Positions 23,370-34,600 of a stretch of 64,000 bases of DNA are shown in pieces. The position numbers and the translations under genes were made by a program. Each line of letters opens with the position of its first letter. The stretch's first letter is position 1. The notes beneath the pieces were generated by a model, which did no database searches, was not told the origin of the DNA, and was given only the letters and a program-made list of their open reading frames with translations. The stretch is from Warburgia ugandensis (taxonomy: Eukaryota; Streptophyta; Magnoliopsida; Canellales; Canellaceae), in assembly GCA_035236585.1 (NCBI GenBank), contig CP141135.1, positions 73,571,057 to 73,635,056 of the forward strand, written 5' to 3'.

Positions 23370-24792
23370 CTCTCAATCTACCATATGGCTTGAATTCCAC
23401 TACAACACCTAGACCTTTTCCAGGAGTAACAACTCCCTCATTCCACCCTCCATCTTTTCCCATCCATGCTTATAGCTAACCACCATTCTCTTTAGGACAC
23501 GTGCATTCATCAATAATGACTTGATAAATCCTATCCCACACCAGCTGTTTAGATTTGCTAATTCGATACGAATTGTCATGAGGTGATGCATCACACACTC
23601 AAAAGGTCCCCCTATATCCCAATACTTCTGAACGAAGTTTTGTTCCTCCATGGCCTGATAGAAAATAACCTTATTAGAATATTGGGTTTGCAAATTAAAA
23701 ACATCTCAGGAACATAAAGTAGAAGTTTGTGATCAATGGGACCTCATCCATGATGCTGAGTACTTCCAAACATGCGATGCTTTTGAGGAAGCAAGACAAG
23801 AAACAAGTCATTCCCAACTTCAAATGTAAGGGTAAGTGCTTCAGCTGGTGTTGGACAGGCTATCTTTTCAAGAACTCTGTTCTGTCCAAAGACTTCAGAA
23901 AAACCATGTAAAGCATGAATAAAGAAACAGGTAAATCAGAAGCCAGAAGCAGAACTTTTCCAAAAAAATTACAGAACAAACCCCATTTATACTGTCAGAC
24001 AAATACATTGAAAGAATTGTGACATGACGCAGATTAGTTAGTAGTTGAATAAGCTTTCTGGCATCATAAAGTGGAAAATGGTATATAGAGGATATCTGCC
24101 ATAAGGGTTGCAGTCTCCAAAGAGATGCTTGTCTGCATCCTAGAGGAGATCCCCAAAGAGAGGAGGTTTCGCTAGCTAATCTTTATTTTCTGTAACTGAG
24201 ATATCCCTCTTCCTGGAAACTATCATTCGGCCAAAAAGTGTCCAGCATCAGACAGGACAAAATCAATTTCTGCAAATCATTATCAGTTATAGATACTTGA
24301 TAGAGCTTTAGGCTCAAGAGATGGATGAGGTGGAAGAACATCTTGCAACAAGACAAAGTCAACTTCTTCAGAGTTTGAGAGCAGTAGGCCTTAAGAGGAA
24401 ACAGATAACGCTCCCGTGTCCTCTATACAGAGATCTTGGATGTCACTTTCGCCAGTGAGGAGGATCAAATCATCCTAATGACTCTTGAACCTCCTAATAG
24501 AGTGGAGAATCATTTTGCATCTCTAGATGGAAGCTTGGTGAGAATTCAGGATATGGCTGGCAATCAACATTCATCCTCTTATAAACTCATCTGCATCTAC
24601 CACATACTCATTTGCAACTTGGCAAGCTTGCTTGATCATAAGTCCAGAAGCCGATTCTAGGTGGGTGACACAATTACACAGATATTTCCACCTCTTCGAG
24701 AATATAGATGGTCTCACTGTTTGCTTTAATGGGATTCAGAAAGATTGCTGATTCTATCATGGTTATATATCTTGCTGCTCTTTTCTTTCCAT
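23370..24792 (-). pseudogene. Broken F-box/FBD gene copy
   Basis: Collinear with the intact gene. An ATG at 24792 is followed by an F-box remnant (DRISNLSES...), with an internal deletion removing the middle of the F-box before SIFSKRWKYLCNCVTHLES. LRR-region homology with several stops follows (about 24100-24650). An exon-2-like part (FLSCFLKSIACLEVLSIMDE) lies at 23744-23930. Exon 3 lies at 23409-23660, starting after TATCAG, with LNSWCGIGFIKSLLMNARVLKRMVV. A frameshift near 23412 precedes further homology to about 23370. The lost F-box core and stops make it non-functional. Confidence 0.85.
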
Positions 24793-26832
24793 TTATCTGC
24801 TTTGGTAGATAAGCTGGTGCTTGGATTGCCTTTTCCTTTCCTCTGTCTTTGTTGTATCAGTCATGTAATCTTATTTTTGACCACCTACTACTTGTTCGCA
24901 CTCAATCCATCTCCAAAATGAGCTGAAAAATCAAACAGCCAACCATTTTAGAGAAAAGGGGTAGAACAATATGGTTATCAAATAAATCTTCGAACAGGAA
25001 CAGTGATGTGCTGCTCCCACTTTATACAAAACCAAAGAATCACATTATGGAGTTTCTGCTGACTGAAAAGCAAACAAAATAGTGTAAATAACCGATGATT
25101 TCTTTCTGATTTCCGGCAATTTTAGCTGTATTCCTTAACTTCCTATTCCATAATAAATCAATATCAAAACTAGCCAAACAAATTATACAACCCAACTCTT
25201 TCAGGAAAAAATTAGTAAAATGTAAGATCATATGAGATAAATGTTTGAGAAAAATGAAAACACATTCAGTCTTTAAAAAATTCAAAACCATAGTCCTGCA
25301 CAAGCGATTGAGAACTAGCCTAATCTCTCTCTAATTTGCCATCGTGTATTAAACACATTTCCTTTACTTTGAATGGTTTGACAAAGTGCGTAAACCAATG
25401 TGAGTGTTCTCTTTCTTTCAATGAAATCAACCATTAAAAAAATAAAACCATATTCAAGCTCAAAACCAACTAGATATCAAGCATACCCGTTTACAGTACT
25501 GTCAATCTCAAAAGAAACTAGCTAAAGAAACCTCCTCACAAGAAAAAGCAGCAAATGGTCATTTACATGTCCGGCGTCAACCTCAAACCTTCTAAGAAAT
25601 CAAGCAGATCAATTCTCTTCGGGGAAAACTGGATATTTAGCAGCATGCAATCAGAGAAATGTCAAAATAGACTCCATTATCTCTTACTATATGTAGAGCA
25701 TCTTTCATGTAAAACTCAGAGAAACAGCTAGCAGAGTAATCAAAATGAAAACAAAGAAGAAGAAAAAGTGCGTGAAAATGGCTTACCTTTAAGAGATCGA
25801 AAGTGAAGGAGGCAAGCCTGAAGGACGCTGTCTTCCCAACAGGAGTTGAGTTCCCCGCGGAAATGACGCCAACCGGCCCCACATGCGAAGTTGCCTGTAG
25901 TGTTCCATTTTTTTGCACGAAGGGAGCAACCTTGGATGATCCAACCCGTTCATCTGATTTTTTTCGTATTCCTGTGTCTTCTGAACAAAAAATTAAGACC
26001 ATTGGTTGATTCGAGTACACAAAATGCATGTTTTTGTTAGTTGAATCTAGACCATTGTTAGAATCACTTAATGAGAGTGGTTTTTCGACTACTAAAAATT
26101 TAAATCCAGTGAAACCTGGTGAACGAATCAGATCATCCAAAAACCAGTGGTATTTGGGCTGCAAGGGATGGGGCACTATTGATGTTTTGGTGATCGGTAC
26201 CGTTTGTTTGTGTGCAATTATCAAGATATGCTATTATATCCTGGGAACCGTATTCGCCAGATGATCTCAATGCAGTTATCTGGTAGACCAAAATCAATAG
26301 TTATTGGATGATCCAATCTGACCTTCCGTTTACTGTGATTAAAAGTACATCTTCCAGATGCTTGAGTCATCCAATTCGTACGATTTTTTTATTAATTGAC
26401 ATGGACAGCCAATGAGATCAGATGTACGGGCTAGATCAACCAAAGCTGGACCCCTACTTGTAAAAGCGGGGTGCTAGGAGCCATCAGTGCAGGCGGAAAT
26501 GAATTCCCATTACTTGAAATTCACCATAACAGTGAGTTCAAGACATGTAAAAGCACTACATGGGTGCAGTTATCAAAATGGAGGGTGTAAAATAAGATCC
26601 TCCACAGAAGAGTGCCTCTCTCTCTCTAGGGTTTAAGATTTCGCGGGAAAAACACCAACCAAGTTTCTTCCTGTTTTACAGGATTTCTCCCCATTTTTAT
26701 AGGAAAAACCTTCGATTTCTCATGAATGAAGTAAACATTTCATACTTCCGCTGCCCAATTTCTCGTGATCTGATTTTTTTCCAAATTTTCCGAATTTTAT
26801 CTGTTTTTTATGGCGTCAGTATTTCGATTTCA
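24793..26832. other. Intergenic between F-box remnant and helicase remnant
   Basis: No gene recognised. On the minus strand CTTAAAG|GTAAGCC near 25790 looks like a donor. It may end the old noncoding first exon (about 25640-25830) of the F-box remnant downstream. Confidence 0.45.
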
Positions 26833-29038
26833 ATGGCGAAAACCCCATTAAACTTTCTACTTCGTATTTACAGTTCTCGTAGAAACACTTCTAACCTAGA
26901 TTTTATCTGTTTCTATCTCTTCGTCGATGTACTCAATCCAATGCCAAAACAATTCCCCAACATTTCCCCCTTAATTGGCAAAGAATCGTCCAAATCTTGC
27001 CGGGAATTGGGAAATTCGGGTTGTTTAGTGTCCCAAATCTGAACTATTAGATGTTTCCGGTGGTAGGAAGCATTTTTCGACATCGATAGAGAATGGGGAT
27101 GAGAACGACAATTCTTCTAATTCAAGCAAGAGTGCTTTTCAGAATGTTGCATCTCGTGATCCTATAGAATTGTTTGAGGAGATTCGGAATACTACTAAGC
27201 CTTTCAAAAGAATGAAATCCGAATGGGATAACTTAGTCGAAGTTTTTCGAGCATTCGTGAAGTCTGGTTGGGCTGCGGATCAAGCATTAGCCATTTATAT
27301 TACTCGGTCGTTCTTTCCCACCGCTGTTCATAAGTTCCGATCTTTCTTCTCGAGCAAATGCCCGGAAGATGTCAGTAAGTATCTTTCGTCGCTTGGCCTG
27401 ACGGAGGCTTCTGTGAGGTTTCTATTCCCCATTTTTGTTGAATTCTGCTTGGAAGAATTCCCCGAGGAGATTAAGTCGTTTCGGAAAATTGTGAAATCTG
27501 CAGACCTTACGAAACCCCACACCTGGTTTCCGTTTGCTCGGGCAATGAAACGGAAGATTATCTATCATTGTGGCCCGACTAATAGTGGGAAGACATAATG
27601 CGTTGCAGCGGTTTATGGAATCAAAGAAGGGAATTTACTGTAGTCCTCTGAGGTTATTGGCAATGGAAGTGTTTGATAAGCTGAACTCTCTTGGAGTTTA
27701 TTGTAGTCTGCATACGGGGCAAGAAGAGAAAAGAGTACCTTTTGCCAATCACTTGGCCTGTACAGAGGAGATGGTGTCGACTGAAGAATTGTATGATGTG
27801 GCAGTTGTGGATGAAATTCAGATGATGGCTGACCCTTGCAGAGGCCATGCTTGGACACGAGCATTTCTTGGATTAAAGGCTGATGAGATACATCTCTGTG
27901 GGGACCCAAGTGTTCTGAAAATTGTGAGGAAGATTTGTGCTGAAACTGGGGATGACTTAATTGAGAATCACTATGAGCGGTTCAAGCCTCGTGGTTGAGG
28001 CAAAGACATTACTGGGTGATCTTCGGGATGTTCAACCTGGAGACTGCATTGTTGTATTTTAAAGGAGAGATATTTGAGGTGAAAATGGTGATTGAGAAGT
28101 ACACTAAGCACCGTTGTTGTGTTATTTGTGGAGCATTGCCGCCAGAGACTCGGCGTCATCAAGCAAATTTGTTTAACGATAAAGATAGTGAGTTTGATGT
28201 TCTGTTGGCAACTGACGCAGTAGGAATGGGATTGAATCTCAACATCAGAAGGGTTGTTTTCTATAGTCTTTCAAAGTACAATGGGGATAAAATTGTGCCA
28301 GTTGCAGCTAGTCAAGTGAAGCAGATTGCCGGAAGAGCAGGTCGTAGAGGAAGCAGGTACCCTGAGGGTCTTACAACAACCTTACGGTTGGATGATTTGG
28401 ATTATCTGATTGAATGCTTGAAGCAACCATTTGAAGAAGTCAAGCAAGTGGGTCTTTTTCCTTTCTTGGAGCAAGTAGAGTTATTCGCTGGGCAGTTCTA
28501 AAATATTTCTTTCTGCCAGCTTCTGGATAAGTTTGCTGAGAGTAGTCATCTTGATGGTTTATATTTCTTGTCCCGCCATGATCATCTGAACAAAGTCGCC
28601 CAGATGTTAGAGAAGGTTCCAGAATTATCTCTGCAAGATCGGTTTAACTTTTGCTTTGCTACGGTCAATATTAGAGACCCAAAAGCAATGTTCCATCTGT
28701 TGAAGTTTGCTACGACTTACCGCCAAAACCAACAGGTTAGGATAGCAATGGCTATGTCCACTGTTTCTGCAAGGAATGATATTTAGCTATTAGATCTTGA
28801 GACCAAGCATCAGGTTCTATCTATGTACTTGTGGTTGTCGAATCACTTTAGGCAAGAGACTTTCCCGTTTTCGGAAAGAGCTGCAACTATGGCAACAGGT
28901 ATTGCTGACTTGCTTGGTCAATCTCTTGCCAAAGCACGCTGGAAACCTGAATCAAGACAGTCAGGGAAGCCCAAACCTCAAGAAAAAGAAGATACACATG
29001 AAAGACCAAGATCACTTATAAAAGAATATTACAAGTAA
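26833..29038 (+). pseudogene. SUV3-like ATP-dependent RNA helicase, intronless broken copy
   Basis: Collinear with plant mitochondrial SUV3 (DExH-box helicase of the RNA degradosome). An N-terminal region starts at the ATG at 26833. A helical domain follows (27170-27560). Walker A GPTNSGKT lies at about 27573-27596, the DEIQMM box at about 27810, [11 protein letters not shown] (motif VI) at about 28321-28353, and a C-terminal region ends SLIKEYYK at about 29035. Breaks are an early frameshift (26950-27170), a two-base loss right after the Walker A Thr (27596), frame changes near 27986 and 28055, and in-frame stops at 28499 and 28784. The stretch runs over 2 kb without intron-like gaps, while the plant SUV3 gene is, as I recall, split. 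This suggests a processed retrocopy. No poly-A tail was identified. Confidence 0.85.
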
Positions 29039-29540
29039 GTTGCTTCATGATGATATTTTTCTATGGCTGATTAATTCACATTGGTGTTTTCTGTGTAACC
29101 TGAGTTCATAATATGTTGCTGTGCCAAATCGTTCCTTATTCTGTTTATGTGCTACTGAATTCTCCAACTGGTTGTACAAGATTGATTTATTTTTTAGAAT
29201 GATGGTTGTACAAGATTGTTTGGAAGATAGTTTAGTAATAATATCTCACTATTCAGAAGGAAAAGTTCCTGGTAGCTTATCTTTATTCCTGTTCTGTATA
29301 TTCAAATTCTCATAGCCATGTTGCTGACTCATGCTCTCTGTATGTGATAGGGACAGTATTGGGCATAGAAGGCAACAAGGATGAGGACGTATTGGGTGGA
29401 TATATGCCAAGAGAAGTGGTCCTCAGGCCAGGCAGTTACATGGGATGCAGAGTTGTTACACTTGCCTGTTGAGAGATGAATTTCCAGTCAGTTGAAGGAG
29501 GATCAGGTGGCTACAATTCAGCTAGGAAAGAGATGCAATC

Positions 29541-30032
29541 TGTTGGTTAGGATATACCAAATATGCAATAGTGATGTAATCAGTTGGTTAGGATGTAACA
29601 AATAAGTGATGCAGTCAATCAGTTAGGATATACAGAGTTGAGTAGGATATGCTGAACAAACAAAGCAGTTAGTATCTAATCTGTTGAATCTGTTATAGAG
29701 TTAGGCAAGAATATAATCAGTTGATTAGGAAAATATGCAGTTAGTATCTAATCTGTTATAGGTATCCAATCTGTTACAGATTTAGGAAGATAGGGAAGAT
29801 AAAAGGGAGAAGGTAGGGAGAGGCAGGGGGAGAAAGAAAAGGAAGAAAGTAAAAGGGAGTGGGAAGTGCAGAGGAGGAACTGAGGTTCCTACTTCCTACT
29901 AGTTCCAGTAGTCTTTGTTTTGCTTGGTTGATTGTAAGGTTCCCTGTAATTCATCCACTTCATCAATAAATTGAGCTCCATTTCTTTCTGAACACTGCTT
30001 ATTATCAAGTTTCATTTCTTCCTGGCCCAACA
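29541..30032 (+). repeat. Solo-LTR-like block
   Basis: 492 bases begin TGTTGG and end CCAACA, the inverted termini of a plant LTR. Internally there are several imperfect copies of an ATCAGTTGGTTAGGATATAC phrase (29540-29760), then a purine-rich stretch (29780-29880). A leader-like CATCAATAAATTGAGCTCC region follows near the right end. No matching target duplication and no retroviral genes were seen beside it, so it may be a solo or truncated LTR. Confidence 0.6.
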
Positions 30033-31600
30033 GTATGACAGGAGAAGACAAGGAGAGTTCAACCAAAAACAATCTGTGGAAAAGCTTTCAGCATAATATA
30101 TTCATCCAGTTAGCCATTTCGTTCTATGATAGTGCCCACTGTTGTTTCCGTATATTGATAGGAATGGAGCAATTTTCCCATTAGCTCCACTACAATATGA
30201 AAGAAATCCATCCCATCAGTATCTGTAGGATGCTGCTTTGATGCGTTATTCATCTATTCGCACAGTTGTTCTAAGAGTACTTTGACCACTTGCCAAACCT
30301 ACCTTTCAAATCAGAAGCCCTTCAATCAACCTTTGGCGAGTTTCTGTCTTCTGTATTGAGATGAATGGGGCTTCGATGAATCGATCAACCACAGTGGGAT
30401 GCATATGTAGAGCTGTGTTGTGTAAATGAAATGAATTTGTAATATGCATTTCTAATTAACATGCCTCCCGAGGCCACTACAATGCCTTTTCAAGTTGAGG
30501 TAGTTTACCATCACATTGATCCATATTGTAGTTTGAAATATTGATCTGATGAAGCTCATTGGAGTTCCTGCTTTGGGTGTTGCTAGTCATGGTATACTGT
30601 GGCATGATGTTTCCAGCTGGGGCGTCCCAAGGCTGTTTGTCTGGTGAACCGGGTCACTCTCAAATGTATAACTAAAGGATGTAGGAGGGCTTCTAAATGA
30701 GTTTGAAACCTTGCAGTCATGGTGGTGCTATGAGGTTTGTGACAAATCATCACATGCACTCCTAAATCTAATCTCCAACTGAGGATGGAATCGGCTAATT
30801 GAACCTGCAACCAAGCATATCTTAGAGGAAATGTCGAGCTGTCAGACAATATGCAGTCAACGAATTCGATAGAGAGTTTAACGAGTAAAGGGCTGAATGC
30901 CACTCTAAATAATCGGCAAAATGCCATGTCTATACGAAGTATGATAAGCTATGGGAAATGTCAATCCCATGCCACCAAACCCTTCACCTGTGTCGTGTCG
31001 AAGTACGAGTAGGGCGAACCTTTTTGAATGATATACAGATGGGTCATGTCCCAAAACTCACATTTTCAATGAACCGACTGAGTTCTTAGATATAAACTAT
31101 CATCCATTGGGGGGATAATATCTTTTGATGTATGAGATCTTGCGGGGGATGCCCGACTGAGCGTTTGGAGTTCTGTATTATAGTTTCACTTATGCTTTTA
31201 CACACGCATATAAATCCTTGAATTTGCAGAATCCCTGCATAATTTCCCTGTAAAAAGAGGATGCAATAGAGAACTCTTATTGAGAATCACAAATGACTTG
31301 AGATTGTGTTTAGTGATTGAATTAGAATGATCAAAGAGTAAAGAAAACAATCAGTTCGTATTCGAAATTTTATTGCCGTGTGACAATGAACACACAAGAA
31401 TTTCTCAATCACATGTTACAAAATTGTGGGACGTGTGAGAGCCTTATTGGATCTACGCCATCCTTAGGAGCAATCATTTTCTGTCCACAAAGATCAAGAA
31501 CCAGAGTTCTCATCAACTGCCAAAAAATGGATGTTGCCAACGGAGAGCATACAAAGCCTGTCCCCTAAGCAGTATTTCTTCTCTACAGTAAAGGTACAAA
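30033..31600. other. Intergenic, no gene seen
   Basis: No supported frame. A block at about 30735-30855 (CACTCCTAAATCTAATCTCC...CAACCAAGC) resembles 46175-46260, suggesting an unnamed short dispersed repeat. The right end is probably the 3' untranslated region of the PFK gene. Confidence 0.5.
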
Positions 31601-31609
31601 AGCATTTTC

Positions 31610-34600
31610 TCAGAGGAAATCGGGTTGGCCGGTGGATGTTAGGCATCGATGCCACATTCGACTGTTGGGGTCGACAAATCTTGGAGATCTGATGACTTCT
31701 GGGATTGGAAGGTATACATAATGGGTGTTGCATATGCCAACTGTGATGCCGCTGAAGCCCGCGAAAGCACCATGAACCTGTTTGGATCATTCATAAGTAT
31801 CATGACTAAAGCAGATAAAACACACTTGCAACTTTGAATAAGTACATTAAAATGTGGAAACAAGAGGTATGAACAAAAACTTGGGCAGACGCTAAAACTT
31901 ATAATATTTTGCATCTAAGGTTGCTGATGTGTATGTGGGTACTGCTACAGCTGTGTATAGATTCTGGAGCATGAACCTAAAGGACTGGCAAGATAATGAT
32001 TAAATCCGGAATGATCAGACACCAATCGTTAGAAGTTAAGATCACATTGTGGATATATTTGGAAGGGATTGCTAGCCGTTGCAGAACCATGGGTCCAAGA
32101 ATGGGAAAATAATCATCATCTATGGTATCGCAATCTTCATGGAACACCAATATCTAAACAACCCTTTCAGATACATATTTAAGTAGGGAAGAGAACAAGC
32201 CTAGTAGTGAACTGTTCCAGTAACTTTTTGTCGGTTCCCAATTTGGCAATAGATCAAGGAATCAGAACAAAAGGTAGAGAACACCATGGCCGATTATCAA
32301 CTGTTACTGAGTTGGCTAGTCAAAGATAAGAGTCCCAAAGTTAACAGATTGTGGAAAGGTAAACACTGACAAAGGTATTGTCCATGCATTGTGGAGGAAT
32401 GAGAACGTGGATTTCACACTTGCCTTATATGTCACATGCAATTTTCCTTTTATATTTTACTGTAGCCTGTAGTATCACAATGATATGAAAGCACACTGAG
32501 AAGTAGACGAAGTCTTACAGCATTCTGTCCAAGAACAGTGCAGAGTATGGCGTCGGATGCATTTGCACGACATGCTCGGATCATATAGGTTGGATCAATG
32601 TATTTGACGTCAGCAGGAACACCTATACTTTTGAAATGTTTTTTTATCTGCAAGAAATGGTAACCTCACTGTTTGAATAGTGGCAATCAAAACAAGCTTA
32701 GTTATCCCAATTCTGTACATCATGGTTAGAAGATCAATATAAATGTTGAAGACTCTGCAGCGAGAGTAACTATATTAGAAGATAAGACGCTCAACTACTT
32801 CAATCCAGAAACGTTCCAGGGTGAAATCTCAACAGATTATGAGCTAAAGAAGGCTCTAATCATTGTAAATCATAGTAGAATCTGATACTGCACTACAGTA
32901 TTAACAGCAAAGACACTAACCTGCTGCTGAATATGGACACCAATATCTCCAAGTACCGCATTGCCAGATGCATCTGTTGCATTTGATTTTTCAAGCAAAT
33001 CCTTCATGGAGAAGTCAGAATAGGGTCATTTCAATAAATTTATAACCATAAGAAAATACTGAATTTTAACTCCTGTAGGTCACATCACTTGAATACAAGA
33101 TTAGTAAGCCCCTTCGTGAAATATATGATACAAGCCCGTGAATTGGAAAATAAGTAACTTTCTTAAGATTCTGCAAATTGTACTGCTCATTCATGTAGAT
33201 ATTAGATGAGCAAAAGCCTTCTAGCCAGTGGCGCACGGAGTCTCTCTCTTGGCATGTAATGAGTTCAAGGCTGCTCGTGTGTGTGTGGCTATGCTGCATG
33301 CATGTGTATATGTATCTACCATTTAAAAAGGATAAAAAATTCATGTAGAACCAGATTAAGTCTTAGCAACCAAATTTCTCGAAGATGTATTACTGCAGAG
33401 TCATAGAAATATTATTTTGGATGGTGAAAGGAATTTAAGTAGTGTATAAACATAAGCAGAAGCCAACAGACAGATATGGACGTGAACATATCGAACAGAG
33501 TGTAGAACTAAAAAGCAAAGCACTAAAGACATTCCCAAACAGTTGGGGCTTGCAAAAACACTGCAGCTTAGCCAGCATCTTCCTCTCAAGCCAATCAGTA
33601 GCAGTCTCACTACCGAACAGGCAGATGTTGAAGAAAAGGGCGGCTGAATAACAAGTAATCATTTAATACAATCTATTACTTCCTCAAGATCATATGTATC
33701 TTCAGAAAGACAACAGGAGAGCATCCTACAAGCAACATTATGATATTTGTATTTCAACAATAACATTTCCAATGGCCTAAAGAAATGGCCATGATTGATG
33801 CCTACCCATACACAAAATGCATGCAAAATTCAATTACCTGTCCTGCTCCCTCGGCCAGACAAACCACAGCTGATCCTTTTGTTTGTATTAGATGCTCGAG
33901 ATGCCTTAAGACACCATATGGTCCCTCTAGATTGAAACAGACCTTCATCCAAATCACCAGACAGTTACTCCCTAATAAAGTTACAGAAAAGAGAAGGTTC
34001 ATCACTAATCCTACACACCTCAGGAATCAAACAGACATCAATCTGTCCACTGGAGAGCGATGCATGCATAGCTATAAAGCCGCTACTTCTTCCCATCAAT
34101 TTCACCAGTCCAATACCATGATATGCACTGCGTGCCTTAACAAGGAAAAAAATATATCAAGTAAGCATAGCAAACTAGAGGCAAAGTGAAACCAACAGTC
34201 TGAGAGAACAAAGCAATTTTGCATTTCATACTGTAAGTCACAAGATCTAAAATCCCTCTTCGCAAAGGAAAGCTGCTTACCTCTATATAAGCAGAATTTA
34301 TAGCTCTTTGAGCTTCTTCCACAGCAGTATCAAATCCAAATGTCTTATCCATCAGTAGTATATCATTGTCAATGGTTTTTGGAACACATACAACAGAAAC
34401 TTTCATCTTTCTTTTGCGGCACTGCATGTGAAGAAAGCATTGGATGAACATACTATACAAGTGAATCACGTCCTAAATAGGACTAAGAGTAACTGAATTT
34501 CCATGCTAACTGAAAAGAGTAGAAACTATCAGCAAGAAAGTTTCTCAGCTGAATAACCTCGAGCCACTGAATTTCCATTCTAACAGAAAAGGCTAGGAAT

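Noticed and set aside
25637..26224. 195-residue minus-strand frame
   Set aside because: No domain, mixed composition, overlaps a possible noncoding exon; not conserved in the other two duplicated segments.
33785..34189. 134-residue plus-strand frame
   Set aside because: Antisense to PFK exons 9 and 10.
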